In this document: one piece after another, positions 46,851 through 58,332 of the stretch | Layout: every line of letters begins with the position of its first letter | Numbering within the stretch: the stretch's first letter is position 1 | Source: Kitagawia praeruptora | Taxonomy: Eukaryota; Streptophyta; Magnoliopsida; Apiales; Apiaceae | Direction: 5' to 3' | Assembly (NCBI GenBank): GCA_037693485.1 | Contig: CM075345.1 | Span: 1,505,501 to 1,569,500 of the forward strand | DNA length: 64,000 bases | Notes under the pieces: model-generated | The model's input: the letters and a program-made list of their open reading frames with translations, nothing else | Database searches by the model: none | Told to the model about the DNA's origin: nothing | Position numbers and translations under genes: made by a program

Positions 46851-47581
46851 AATGAATATTATTTTAATATTCATTTAGAATGTCATTTATTTAATGAATA
46901 TTATTTTTGATCATTCATTGGAGTTATTTAGTTAATGAATATTATTTTGAATATTCATTAGAGCTATTTGGTTGACGAATATCATTCCCAAATATTCATT
47001 TGGCTTACTTATTATTACTTGGAATATTCATTTGATTTTTATTTATTTAATGAATATTATTTTCGAATATTCATTTAAGGTTTGATTTACTTAATGAATA
47101 TTCATTGGAAGTTCTATTTACTCAAGGAATATTACTTCGAATATTCCTTTAAAGTTTTGATTACTAAATGAATATTATTCGGATATTCATTTAGAATATT
47201 ATTTATTAAATGAATATTATTTGGTTATTCATTTAGAATATTATTTGTTTAATGAATATCAATTGAATATTCACTTGGAATTTATTTATTAAATGAATAT
47301 TATCTTGAATATTCATTTAAGATTTTATGTACTTAATGAATATTATTTAAAAGTATTCATTCGAAGTTCTAATTACTTAAGGAATATTGCTTCGAATATT
47401 CCTTTAAGGTTTTGATTACAAAGAATATTATTTGGCTATTCATTTGGTATATTATTAAATGAATATTATTTTCAAATATTCATTTAAGGTTTGATTTATT
47501 TAGTGAATATTATTTTAAATATTTATTTGAGTTTATTTAATTAATGAATATCATATTGAATATTCATTTAAGAAGAGATTT
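46851..47581 (+). repeat. array of about 17 short palindromes in the 3' LTR
   Basis: Same array as at 30401-31131, including the two units with paired arm changes. Because the LTRs are young copies of each other, this is not independent evidence of conservation. Confidence 0.85.
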
Positions 47582-49114
47582 ATTTAATAAATCATTCTAT
47601 ATATTCATTCGAGGATTACTTACGAGCAATATTATGATTTAATAATATTTCGTAATTATTATTGACTTAATAAATATTCTTGGAATATTTAATTAAATTC
47701 TTTTGAATTCTTTTTGTAATGATTTATATTATTCAAAGGTTATCCTTCACCTTCAGATATTATGTAAAATATTTCGAAGTCTTTTATGACTATGTTATCA
47801 AGGAGAGGTTCCTAAACTTTAATTTCATTTAAATCTATCTTAAAGAAGATTTAAATACTCGCTCAACTTCCAAACGTATATAATGGGACCTCACTTCAGC
47901 GATGTTATTTATTGGACTGCCCGGTCCTATACTTGCTAAAACTATCTTGTCACTCACATCTTGATTCTTTCAAGCATCGATATGAGTCTTTTGGTTACCT
48001 CCTCAACGCTCGAGGGGTATGATTGATGTAACAAGTTTATATCCATTAACAAGCATCAGCTTGGGAAATTTTGGTAAATTTTCCTTTCCAATTAGATACG
48101 ACTACTTTGTGGAGTCCTATCAACAAGTGTTACACTTGGGGAAAAGGGGAACGAACTTTACGTTTCAGAGTCATGGATGATATTCGAACTAGGAGACGCG
48201 TAAGTGGCCGAGTGGCGCCGGTCCTGCAATAGCCCCACCGTTGGCTGAGGAGTTCCAGAGGGCGGTAGATAAGTAATTCCGTCGGAGCTACCTTCTACAT
48301 GTAGAGAACGACTGATGAGATGCATGACATACGACTGATCATCGTAAACGTCAGGGCATCTGGCGCGGCAATGCTCCCGTATTAGTTCATCTTCTAAAAG
48401 TGAGAAATTTCTGCAACACTGTTGGTGTTGGCAAGGTGAAAAAGTGTTGAAACCGGAATTGCAATATTTTCCTGCAAGTTCCTCTTTTATGATAATTGAG
48501 AATATCTTGCTTACCTTTTGCATAGCAGATATTTATTCAAAACAAATATATTTTTGAGTTACCTTGTAACTTCATCTCATACCTTATATTGGTACTACAT
48601 CGTTAATGCATGGCATATGGTTTCAAAGATATTTTAGACTGTTATATACTATCACTGTTCAATTATATTTCTGGTGGGCTATTGCTCACCCTTGCTTTAT
48701 TTATTTATATCACAACAACAGCTAGATCAGATGGCCGCGCAAGGCGCACGCAGCGTAAGCAGGTGTCAACCGTCAGAGGTTTACCGCTAAGGTCTTGGCT
48801 ACCTTTGTTGAGGATGCAACTACTGGTAGGCTAGTTGTTAGCAATTGAGCCTCAAATGTATTTATGTTATGGTATCTATTAATGGATGGCAAAGAGTATG
48901 TAATTGTACAATTGTAATTCTTTGGGTTGTAAGAACTCAAACTTGTGATTAATAATATTGTTGGTTACTCTGATTTCATCTCTGGGACTATAACGGGTGT
49001 GTTTTATGTTGTTGTTTTGGGTCACAAGGTTGTAATTTAAATTATGTTGGTTTTGTGGTTGGATATTGAGACCGTAACGACCAGATCCCTGACCCTGGAT
49101 CTGGGGGTGTTACA

Positions 49115-50607
49115 CTTTGATGTGATTCTTCATGCTCCCCCTCAACTGGTTCTTCCCTTGTTTCTGATTGAAGAGTTTCTTCAGTATTTACCAGTAGAGG
49201 TTCAGAGTTTAGATCAACAGAGTTTGTAAGATCAATCTGATCAGAGTTTACTTTTTCAGAGAATAAATCTTCATTTTCAAAGTGCAGTTGATCATGTTCA
49301 TTGACATCTTCAAGTCCAGTTATTTTCTTGTCATCAAATGACACATGAATTGATTCCATGATCACTCTGGTTCTCAGATTATAAACTCTGAATGCCTTAG
49401 TTGACAGTGGATAGCCAACAAAAATTCCTTCATCTGCCTTTAGATCAAATTTAGTCAACTGTTCAGGATGAGTCTTCAACACAAAGCACTTGCATCCAAA
49501 AATATGAAAATATTTTAGATTTGGCTTTTTCTTTTTCACCATTTCATATGGTGTTTTGCCATGCTTGTTGATCAGTGTTGCATTTTGAGTAAAACAAGCA
49601 GTTTGAACTGCTTCTACCCAGAAATATGTTGGCAATTTTGCTTCATCTAGCATGGTTCTGGCAGCTTCTATCAAGGTTTTGTTCTTCCTCTCCACTACAC
49701 CATTTTGTTGTGGAGTGCCAGGTGCAGAAAACTCTTGTTTGATTCCTTTACTCTTGCAAAATTCTTCCATTGATGAATTCCTGAATTCAGTTCCATTGTC
49801 ACTTCTGATTATCTTCACTTGATTCTCTGACCCTTTGTCCAGTTGTATTATATGTTCTGTCAGTGTTAATGCAGTTTCATCCTTCTTTGCAAGAAAATAT
49901 ACCCATGTGTATCTGGTATATTCATCAACAATGACTAGAGCATATTTCTTCTTCCCAAGAGACATGACATTCACTGGTCCAAAAAGATCAACATGTAGGA
50001 GATGATAAGGATCAACAATTGAAGACTCAGATTTGCTTTTGAAGGAGACTTTTCTCTGTTTGGCCTTTTGACAAGAATCACATAGGCCTTCTACATTCAG
50101 CAAAGACCTTGGTAGACCTCTTACAAGATCATTCTTTATTAGCTCATTGATGTTGTTCAGGTTCAAATGAGAGAGTTTCTTGTGCCACTTCCAACTCTCT
50201 TCATTGGACATTCTTGTTGACAGACACACTGCTTTACCATCAGTGTTTGTTGACAATTTTATTTCATAGATGTTATTGTGTCTGTTTCCAACTAGAGCAA
50301 CTTTCCCTGTAGATTTACTAATCACTTGACAATATTCAGGCTGAAAATCCACATGATATCCTCTGTCACAGATTTGACTCACGGATAGCAGATCATGCTT
50401 GTGTCCTGGAACCAGAGCTACATCTGTGATGATGACACTCCCAAGATTAATATTGCCATATCCCAGAGTATGTCCTATGTTGCCATCTCCATAGGAAACT
50501 TTTGGGCCAGCCTTCTCCTCATACTCTGATAGCAGGGCTTTATTTCCAGTCATGTGTCCTGAACATCCACTGTCCACGACTAGGGTACTCACCCTGGTGC
50601 CCTGCAA
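49115..50607 (-). pseudogene. pol: copia pol, protease and integrase part of copy 2
   Basis: The frame opens at 50607 with TTG CAG GGC, directly after the gag stop. Protease is seen as VVDSGCSGHMTGNK (active-site DSG), then FGDGN-like YGDGNIGHTLGYG. The GAG-pre-integrase zinc motif (HKKLSHLNL, CDSCQKAKQRK) and an integrase with HVDLFGPVN, SDNGTEF and GVVERKN (all three acidic residues) follow. The frame is undamaged here and is cut by the gypsy LTR at 49114 in the acidic linker after EEPVEGEHEESHQS. It resumes at 27829. Confidence 0.9.
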
Positions 50608-50617
50608 TCACAAACAA

Positions 50618-50862
50618 TCACTGATTGTTAGTTTTAAGGATCCAGACTTGCTTGGATCCTTTGGCTTTCTTAATTCTGTTAGCTTTTGCAGCGGAATTCA
50701 CATTATCAGAGTTTAAGCTAACTTTTTCAGAGTTTACATTTGCAGAGTTTACTTTAACCCATTTCAAATTTGGTTTGGGTTCATAGTAATTATAGTAAAT
50801 AGCATGATAATCTCTGCAAGTGTAAATAGAATGCCATGTACTTCCACAGTGTTTACATAAAG
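50618..50862 (-). pseudogene. gag: end of copia gag, copy 2
   Basis: Reads CKHCGSTWHSIYTC (third zinc knuckle, complete), an Asn/Ser-rich tail (VNSANVNSEKVSLNSDNVNS) and GSKQVWILKTNNQ, ending with TGA at 50620-50618. The rest of gag is cut off by the family B copia insertion at 50863. The pol frame starts 10 bases after this stop in another frame. Confidence 0.8.
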
Positions 50863-51601
50863 TGTTAGGAATAATTCATAAGTTGTGATGTTAAGAATAG
50901 AATTTACACATTATACTTCTTGTAATCCTGATCTTATAAAGGATTTAGCACTGTATTTAGGATTTATGTGTAAGACAGTTATCTGTGTAGTTTAGTCAGG
51001 AATGAACAGTGTATCGAAGACTACATGTCAGGAACAAAGGGCAAATCCTGATGACGGTCCAATACTGATGGTTGATCAGATACTGATGCAGTGTACAGAT
51101 CTTGATATCAGTCGTGTTACTGATGATGTCATTATGGATGCTACAGAAACTGGCAAGTGCTATAAAACAGGATCGTTGTTTGAAGAACAAGCAAGAAGAT
51201 ATTATGAAGGAAAGAGTTTTCTATTGAAGGAAACTATCGACTAGAAGGCAGAACATTGTCATGTATAGATTATATCTTTCTGTTATTAGTTGATAGGTAG
51301 CATTATAAATACTCTCTCAATATCATTGTAAAGAGCGTGCGGAGTGAGTCTAACAAGTGAATGTGCGTAACTCTGTATAAGGTTTGTATTCGAGAGTTCG
51401 AAACAAACAGAGAGAGAGATTTGTATTGTTAGCAGTTGCTAAAGGTATTGTACACCTTTGGTAGAGTTTGTATTTGATCTTATTAATACAAACAAGAGTT
51501 TGATTCATTCGTTTATTCTTGTTCATATAATCAAGTAAAAATCAGACACGATTATATAACTTGTATTCAACCCCCCCTTCTACAAGTTATTCGAGTTAAC
51601 A
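50863..51601 (+). repeat. 5' LTR of family B copia (739 bp)
   Basis: Begins TGTTAGG and ends GTTAACA (inverted TGTTA/TAACA). TATA box TATAAATA at 51304-51311. Contains several ATCCTGAT and TACTGATG words that recur through the element. A C-rich run (ttcaaccccccccttc type) lies near the end. Confidence 0.85.
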
Positions 51602-51603
51602 AT

Positions 51604-51614
51604 TGGTATCAGAG
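51604..51614 (+). other. primer binding site of family B copia
   Basis: TGGTATCAGAG, complementary to initiator Met-tRNA, two bases after the LTR. Confidence 0.9.
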
Positions 51615-51650
51615 AAGGTTGATTTCGAGTAATCATAAAGATCTGCAATC

Positions 51651-53940
51651 ATGTCTGGTTACAAGGATGGGAATACTAAAATTCCTATGCTCAAGAGAAA
51701 CGAATATACTCTATGGGAAGTAAAGATGTTGCATCATCTGGAAGCAACAGATCCTGATTATCTTGACAGAATCAGAGATGGACCTTTTGTTCCAACAAAG
51801 GTCGTTGGACAAGCAACTGTTGATGGTGTGGTTGTTCCAGAACATACAGCAGAGAAGCCAAAATCTGAATGGTCAGATAAGGACAAGGAGAATGTTCTCA
51901 AAGATGCTAAAGTGAGAAACATATTATTCAACAGTCTTGATTCTGTTCTCACTAACTATGTTCTCTCTTGTAAAACTGCTAAGGATATATGGGACAATCT
52001 TAAGGTTCACTGTGAAGGAACTAAGCCTGTCAGGAAGAATATGAGGACATTACTTATACAACAGTATGAGTACTTTGAATCCAAGTCTGGTGAGTCACTT
52101 ACTGATACCTTTGATAGGTTTACAAAACTCATCAATGAGATCGCCATGCATGGTAAATATTATGACTTAGAGGATATGAATACAAAGTTCATGAAAGCTT
52201 TGCCTGATTTCTATAATGAGAAGATATCTGCGATCGAGGAAGCTAATGATCTGGATGAGATTTCATTAGAGGCAGTATATGGAAAATTGAGAGCTTATGA
52301 ACTTGACAAGCAGCAGAAGAAGAGCAGGAGTGAAGGAAAGATGAAGACTATTGCACTTACTGCTCAATCTGAAGTTAAGAAGCTTCCTGAAGAACAACAT
52401 GAAGAGATTGCTGTAAAGAATTCAAGGAAGAAGAAAAGAAAAGAAAGTTCTGAGTCAGAGACTACTGATATGGACTTTGACAACAATGATTCTGAATCTG
52501 ATATGCAAGAACTCTTTGCTATGTTTGCTAAAGCTTTCAAGAAAGGAAGATTCAACAGGAGAAGATTTAGCAAAGGACCTTTTCAAAAGAAGGAGGAGAA
52601 GAAGAGTGACAAAAGCAAAAGTACAATTGTCAAGCTTGATAAGGCCAAGATCAAGTGCTTTAACTGCAGCGAGCTTGGACACTTTGCTAGTGAGTGTAAG
52701 AAGCCTAGGAATTCAGGAAAGGGTAATGCACTTATGGTCACACAGAAGGATTGGGCTGATTCCAGTGACTCTGAAGATGAATTGGATTATGACAACATTG
52801 CATTGATGGCCAATAGTTCAGACAAACCTGGATCTCCAAAGAAAACTTCTCAATCCTCTGTTAAGGTATCACTTCACTCTCTTGATTCATTTGATAGCTT
52901 AAATTCTGATGAAATTAGATCTATCCATGCTGAGTTTAAGAATCTTATGACTAATTTTATAATTCTTACTTGTGAAAGAGATGAACTTAAGGTTAAGAAT
53001 GATAAATTAGTTGATAGAAATAATTTTCTTGAATCTGAATTAATTCAAATGGAAGAATACAAGTTAAGTTCTGATAAAGCTAAGCATGATTATAGTGTAA
53101 TTCTTGAGGCTTATGACTATGTCAGAAAAGAACTAGAAGAAGAGAGAGATGTGATTAAGACCATTAACAATTCCAGTAAGAAGACAATAGAAATCTTTGA
53201 GAGTGGAATTCGTGGTAAGGTTAATGGTTTAGGTTTTGATAAGGCTAGACAAGAAGAAAAAGTAGCTATTGTCAATGATGATAGTGAGGTAGAAGCTAAC
53301 ACATCTAAATCTGAAGGTAAGAAAATTGTTTCTGAACCTAATCATGTTAAATTTGTTGATTCAAAAGGTACCCCTGTTGTACACAAAAGGATTAACAATA
53401 GTTATTCAGATGAGAAAGTGTTAGAGAAACCTAAGAATGTAAACATAGGGTTTCTGTCTAAGTCTCAGTTGAAACAGAGATTAGATGGTCTTTCAGAGTC
53501 TAGCAAGATCAAGAGAAATAGGAATGGAAAAGAAGGTATTAACAAAGAGAATAATTACAAGAATGTACCTGATGCACCTAGGAAAAAATGCTATAAGTGT
53601 GGAAATCATAATCATTTGGCCCTAGACTGCAATCAAAAACCTTCTTGGAAAACTGAGTCCAGATTCCCCAAGACTCAGAAAATTCAATACCAACCACAAA
53701 AAGCTTGTTATCATTGTGGTAGTTTACTTCATTCCATTTACATGTAGAGAATATCATGAACTGTATTATGACTATTATTCTTTGAAATCTGAAACTCCTA
53801 GTCACAAACAGTTTGTGAAATTAGAGTCTAAAGTTAACTCTGCAACAGGTAAAATAAAAGTAAAATCTTCAAAGCCTGTTGTCTCTAAATCTAATAAGAA
53901 AGGATCCAATCAAAGTTGGGTCCTAAAAAATTCTAACTAG
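51651..53940 (+). pseudogene. gag: copia gag, family B, one frameshift
   Basis: ATG at 51651 (MSGYKDGNTKIPMLKRNEYT) opens a 699-codon frame. Residues about 60-230 form the copia-type gag domain (NILFNSLDSVLTNYVLSCKTA, AKDIWDNL, YGKLRAYELDKQ). A Lys-rich, acidic-patched section leads to zinc knuckle 1 (CFNCSELGHFASEC, 336-349). A coiled-coil-like region follows, then knuckle 2 (CYKCGNHNHLALDC, about 647-660) and knuckle 3 (CYHCGSLLHSIYM, from 686). The frame ends with TAG at 53745, exactly where the last Cys of knuckle 3 should be. Comparison with copy 2 shows a small deletion there; the rest of gag continues in another frame (REYHELYYDYY to GSNQSWVLKNSN) and ends with TAG at 53938-53940. Confidence 0.85.
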
Positions 53941-53951
53941 TTACTTTTTGT

Positions 53952-56900
53952 TTGCAGGGCACAGGAAAGAAGCATTCAATTATCTTGGACAATGGATGCT
54001 CTGGACATATGACTGGAAAGAAGGCCCTGCTTACAAAGTTTGAGAGGAAAGCTGGCCCAGTAATATCTTTTGGAGATGGCAACAAAGGAGAAACTCTGGG
54101 ATATGGCTCAATTGTTTTGGGGAATGTCATCATAGAAAATGTAGCACTGGTTGAAGGCTTGAAACATACTCTTTTAAGCATAAGTCAACTGGGTGATAAA
54201 GGTTACAAATCAATCTTTGACAGAGAAGGATGCAAAATCTTGAATATGCAGAATGGAGACATTATTCTAACTGGTCAAAGACATGGTAACATATATGAAG
54301 CCAGCTTAAGTGATACATCTAAAGGAATTGTTAGATGTCTCTACAGCAAAGCAACAAGTGATGAAAGCTGGAATTGGCACAAGAAGCTCTCACATCTTAA
54401 TTTCAAGAAGCTTAATCAACTTGTTAAATACAATTTGGTGAGAGGCCTACCTCAGGCAAATTTTGTGCAAGATGGACTTTGTGATGCATGTCAGCTTGGA
54501 AAGCAAAGAAGAATCACTTTCAAGAGCAAGACTGAAAATTCAATTACTGAACCATTTCACATGCTACATCTTGATCTGTTTGGTCCAGTAAACATTATGT
54601 CTATCAGCAAGAAAAGATATGCTCTAGTTATGGTGGATGATTTCACAAGGTTCACATGGGTGTTCTTTCTACACAAGAAGGATGAAGCTCCTCAGCAAAT
54701 CATTGAACTCATCAAGAATATTCATAATAACTCTGAGTACAAAGTCAAAGTACTTAGGAGTGACAATGGTACAGAATTCAAGAATTCTACAATGGAGGGG
54801 TTTTGTGCAGACAATGGAATCACTCAACAGTTTTCTGCACCTGGTACACCTCAACAAAATGGTGTATTGGAAAGAAAGAACAGGACTCTCATAGAGGCAG
54901 CAAGAACCATGCTTGCAGATGCAAAACTTCCAACCTACTTTTGGGCAGAAGCTATTAACACTGCATATTTCACTCAGAACTGTACCTTGGTAAATAGTCA
55001 TGGAAAAACTCCCTATGAGATGATCAAAGGAAAGAAACCAAGTGTGAAATATTTTCACATCTTTGGATGCAAATGCTATGTCCTAAAAGTTCATCCAGAA
55101 CAACTTGGAAAATTTGAAGCCAAATCGGATGAAGCAATTTTTCTAGGATATTCAGCATCTAAGGCCTTCAAAGTTTATAATCTCAGAAGTCACGTTGTTA
55201 TGGAATCAATTCATGTTGCATTTGATGATAAGAAATTTGGAATTTTGCAAACTGATGAAAGCCATGACGAATTGGAATTTGAAAATCTGAAGAATTCTGA
55301 GATACTCTCAAGTGATGATGAAGGTTCTCCAGAAGGAATTTCTATTGCTTCTCAAAGGAATGCTACTGTTGAGGGGGAGCAAATAAATCAAAGAGAACAC
55401 AGTGATCATCAGGAGCAGACTAGTCTTTCAGAATCTATTATATCAGGAATTGACGTTTCAGAGTCTACTCCATCAGGAACTGACCTTTCAGAGTCTACTG
55501 AGGAAAGATCAGTAACTAGCAGCAATATGGAATCTACTGATTCTATTGATCAAAGGAGAGTTTTTGAAGGTAGAGAGAATTCTTATACAATGGATACCAC
55601 TAACTTAGGGGGAGAGACTAGCAGAGTTAATTTACCACCTGTTAGAAAATGGACAAAGGATCATAGTGAAGATTTGATAATTGGTGATCCAAATAGTGGT
55701 GTTCGAACTAGAAGATCAATTCAAAATGAATGCTTGTATAGTTGCTTTCTCTCAAAGAATGAACCTAAGAAGGTTGAAGAAGCCTTACAGGATCCTGATT
55801 GGGTAATTGCAATGCAGGAGGAGTTAAATGAGTTTGAGAGAAACAAAGTTTGGAAACTGGTACCAAGACCTAAAGATAGATCTATTGTTGGTGCAAGATG
55901 GTTTTTCAGAAACAAGCTAGATGAATCTGGTATGATTGTAAGAAACAAAGCAAGACTGGTAGCCAAGGGTTATTCTCAGGAAGAAGGCATTGATTATGAT
56001 GAAACCTTTGCACCTGTAGTAAGATTGGAAGCAATCAGAATGTTTCTTGCATTTGCAGCTCATTCAAAATTCAAGGTATACCAAATGGATGTAAAGAGTG
56101 CTTTTCTAAATGGCAAACTTGATGAAGAAGTGTATGTAGAACAGCCACCTGGATTTGTTGATCCAAAGTTTCCAAATCATGTCTACAAACTTGACAAGGC
56201 ACTCTATGGACTAAAGCAGGCACCAAGAGCATGGTATGAGACTTTGTCTAAATTTCTTCTTGAAAATGGCTTCACAAGAGGTACAATTGACAAAACTCTA
56301 TTCTTTAGAAAGATAAAAGGTGAATTGCTTTTAGTTCAAGTTTATGTTGATGATATTATTTTTGGTTCTGCTAATGAAAAGTTGTGTGCTAAGTTTAGCA
56401 AGCTTATGCAGTCTAAGTATCAGATGAGCATGATGGGTGAACTAAATTATTTCTTAGGCTTGCAGGTCAAACAGACTGAGACTGGTATTTTCATTAATCA
56501 GTCAAAGTATATCAAAGATCTTTTAAGAAGGTTTGACTTTCAAGACTGTGCAGTTGCAAAAACACCCATGGCAACAGCCACTAAACTAGACTCTGATCCT
56601 AAAGGAAAGAGTGTGGATAATACTAGTTATAGAGGCATGATAGGCTCATTGTTATATTTAACTGCAAGTAGGCCAGATATAATGTTTTTAACCTGTTTAT
56701 GTGCTAGATTCCAAAGTGATCCTAAGGAATCTCATTTAATTGCTGTGAAGAGAATTTTTAGATATCTTAAAGGAACTCCAAATCTTGGTTTGTGGTATCC
56801 TAGAGAATCTGATTTCTTTCTAATTGGCTATTCAGACTCTGATTATGCAGGGTGTAAGATAGACAGGAAAAGCACTACAGGTACATGTCAATTCTTGGGA

Positions 56901-57284
56901 AATAGATTGATTTCTTGGGCAAGCAAGAAGCAACAATCTGTTTCAACCTCAACTGCAGAAGCTGAGTACAAAGCAGCAGGCAGTTGTTGTGCACAGCTCC
57001 TTTGGATAAGAAATCAGTTGCTGGATTATGGTATAACCCTTAGTAATATTCCTATGTTTTGTGATAATACTAGTGCTATTAAAATTGCAGAAAATCCAGT
57101 TCAACATTCAAGGACTAAGCACATTGATGTCAGGTATCATTTTATTAGAGAACATATTGAGAATGGTACTGTGGAACTTCATTTTGTTCCTACTGACAAA
57201 CAGCTTGCAGATATTCTAACTAAACCACTTGATGAGACTACATTCAGTAGACTAGTAAGTGAGTTAGGAATGTTAAATTTTTAG
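53952..57284 (+). CDS. pol: copia pol polyprotein, family B (1110 codons, open)
   Basis: One uninterrupted frame runs from TTG CAG GGC at 53952 to TAG at 57282. Protease comes first, with DNG at residues 13-15 where DSG is usual. The GAG-pre-integrase zinc region (HKKLSHLNF, CDACQ) is at about 143-180. Integrase has Asp208, Asp271 and Glu307 (DD35E). The acidic linker is at about 440-560, and RT (KARLVAKGYSQEEGIDYDET; YVDD at 798-801) follows. RNase H from about 955 has YSDSDYAGCKIDRKSTTG, AEAEYKAAGSC and CDNTSAI. The length is normal for SIRE elements. It has no ATG near the start, so expression must depend on gag by readthrough, frameshift or splicing. The protease change could make the product inactive. 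Confidence 0.9.
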   Translation: MQGTGKKHSIILDNGCSGHMTGKKALLTKFERKAGPVISFGDGNKGETLGYGSIVLGNVIIENVALVEGLKHTLLSISQLGDKGYKSIFDREGCKILNMQNGDIILTGQRHGNIYEASLSDTSKGIVRCLYSKATSDESWNWHKKLSHLNFKKLNQLVKYNLVRGLPQANFVQDGLCDACQLGKQRRITFKSKTENSITEPFHMLHLDLFGPVNIMSISKKRYALVMVDDFTRFTWVFFLHKKDEAPQQIIELIKNIHNNSEYKVKVLRSDNGTEFKNSTMEGFCADNGITQQFSAPGTPQQNGVLERKNRTLIEAARTMLADAKLPTYFWAEAINTAYFTQNCTLVNSHGKTPYEMIKGKKPSVKYFHIFGCKCYVLKVHPEQLGKFEAKSDEAIFLGYSASKAFKVYNLRSHVVMESIHVAFDDKKFGILQTDESHDELEFENLKNSEILSSDDEGSPEGISIASQRNATVEGEQINQREHSDHQEQTSLSESIISGIDVSESTPSGTDLSESTEERSVTSSNMESTDSIDQRRVFEGRENSYTMDTTNLGGETSRVNLPPVRKWTKDHSEDLIIGDPNSGVRTRRSIQNECLYSCFLSKNEPKKVEEALQDPDWVIAMQEELNEFERNKVWKLVPRPKDRSIVGARWFFRNKLDESGMIVRNKARLVAKGYSQEEGIDYDETFAPVVRLEAIRMFLAFAAHSKFKVYQMDVKSAFLNGKLDEEVYVEQPPGFVDPKFPNHVYKLDKALYGLKQAPRAWYETLSKFLLENGFTRGTIDKTLFFRKIKGELLLVQVYVDDIIFGSANEKLCAKFSKLMQSKYQMSMMGELNYFLGLQVKQTETGIFINQSKYIKDLLRRFDFQDCAVAKTPMATATKLDSDPKGKSVDNTSYRGMIGSLLYLTASRPDIMFLTCLCARFQSDPKESHLIAVKRIFRYLKGTPNLGLWYPRESDFFLIGYSDSDYAGCKIDRKSTTGTCQFLGNRLISWASKKQQSVSTSTAEAEYKAAGSCCAQLLWIRNQLLDYGITLSNIPMFCDNTSAIKIAENPVQHSRTKHIDVRYHFIREHIENGTVELHFVPTDKQLADILTKPLDETTFSRLVSELGMLNF

Positions 57285-58320
57285 ATCTTTAACATCTGCA
57301 AAAGTAGCAAGGTATGTTATTCTTAGCTTATAGACTTGATATTCCTGTCAGGATCTATATTTGATTGTTAAATGTTTTAGCTATAACACTTTGCCTTGAT
57401 AAATTTCAGTATGATAGACTTGTTAATAATCATGAGGATTAGATTTGTTATCAGGATGCTGACGTCATCAGTATTGTTTCAGTATCAGGATTATGAAAAT
57501 TGTTTCAGATCCTGACGTTTACTTTGTGTAGTAATCTAATTCTGTGATGTGTTAAGTCTATAGCAGCAAGTTTTAATATTTGCATACTGATAATTTATAC
57601 ATCATTCAAAAATCAAAAGACAAGCAGATAACAAGAAACTGTATTTTCATTAATAGAAATCATTACATGGAAATGAAATACAACATCTTTCTGTCTAAAT
57701 TTCTATTGATAATTCTATACTTGTCTATTGATATGAACTCTGAGTTACAGGACAAGGAGCATCTCAAGAAATCCATCAGGGGATGAAAGCCTCGTTTGCT
57801 CTTGGATTCCTTGTCTGGGCGACTTGAATGAGAGCAGCTAACTTAAATGAATAGCATCTCCATCAAGATCAACCTCAGACTCTCGGCCAAATTCTTCATC
57901 CTCAAGTTTTGAGGAGGTTAGGGGAAGATTGTATCCAACAGATGGATGTTCTAGGAGAAATCTCTGGATATTTTCGAAAACCAATCCATTCATGATTAGT
58001 TCGATGAGAAGAGTCATTTGTTCAAAGAGATGATCAAGAATAGGATGTTCATCGATCAAGAAAAATCTGGAAAATGGGTTTGAAGGGATTTTTGGTTTGA
58101 GAAGCATTGTTGAGAAGAAAAGAAATTGAAAGGTTATGGAGAATGGCATAAGGCGTCTGGTTCTTTTAAAGAAAGACGTGAGAAGCTGAACAGTCACTTG
58201 GTAGTTTTAATGAAGTCAAATGCTAATTATTGCGTGTGACTGTATTTCTTGTTTTCAAGAAATATTGAAAATATCTAACCAATTGATTTTTGTTCAGATT
58301 AATTGTTTATTTCTTTTTCA
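57285..58320 (+). other. pol-ORF3 spacer of family B copia
   Basis: No sense gene. It holds the bZIP-type palindrome TGACGTCA (57460-57467) and many ATCAGGAT/ATCCTGA words. An antisense frame of 119 codons (58197-57838, MTVQLLTSFFKRTRRLMPFS start, acidic end) is present; nothing I recognise matches it. Confidence 0.6.
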
Positions 58321-58332
58321 GATAAAAGAAAA

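Larger units (their letters stand above)
27832..49114 (+). mobile_element. large Ty3/gypsy-derived element with giant LTRs (LARD-like)
   Basis: It is bounded by TGTAAGAAC and GTGTTACA and inserted in copia copy 2. The undisturbed target (atcactttgatgtg) is visible in copia copy 1 near 1296-1310, and cttt or acttt is duplicated. The 5' LTR is 4833 bp; the 3' LTR is 4867 bp after removing the nested Athila element. By reading I found only three substitutions and two indels between the LTRs, so the insertion is young. The 5.3-kb interior has a Met-tRNA type primer site and gypsy pol remnants full of stops. It must have been moved by proteins of another element. Confidence 0.9.
37990..49114 (+). 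repeat. 3' LTR of the large gypsy element, split by the Athila element
   Basis: The two parts are 37990-39437 and 45691-49114; ataat (39433-39437 and 45691-45695) is the target duplication of the nested element. Substitutions against the 5' LTR were found at 38467, 45833 and 48649. The palindrome array lies at 46851-47581. Confidence 0.9.
19609..50862 (-). mobile_element. SIRE-lineage copia element, family A copy 2, interrupted
   Basis: Read on the minus strand from 50862 the order is end of gag, protease/integrase (50607-49115), a gypsy insertion (49114-27832), RT/RNase H (27829-25987), spacer, ORF3 (23967-20277), polypurine tract and LTR (20123-19609). Its gag is cut at 50863 by the family B copia, so its 5' LTR and most of gag are not in the window. 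Confidence 0.9.

Noticed and set aside
51002..51244. 80-codon frame in the family B LTR
   Set aside because: Lies upstream of the LTR TATA box and shows no motif; probably chance.
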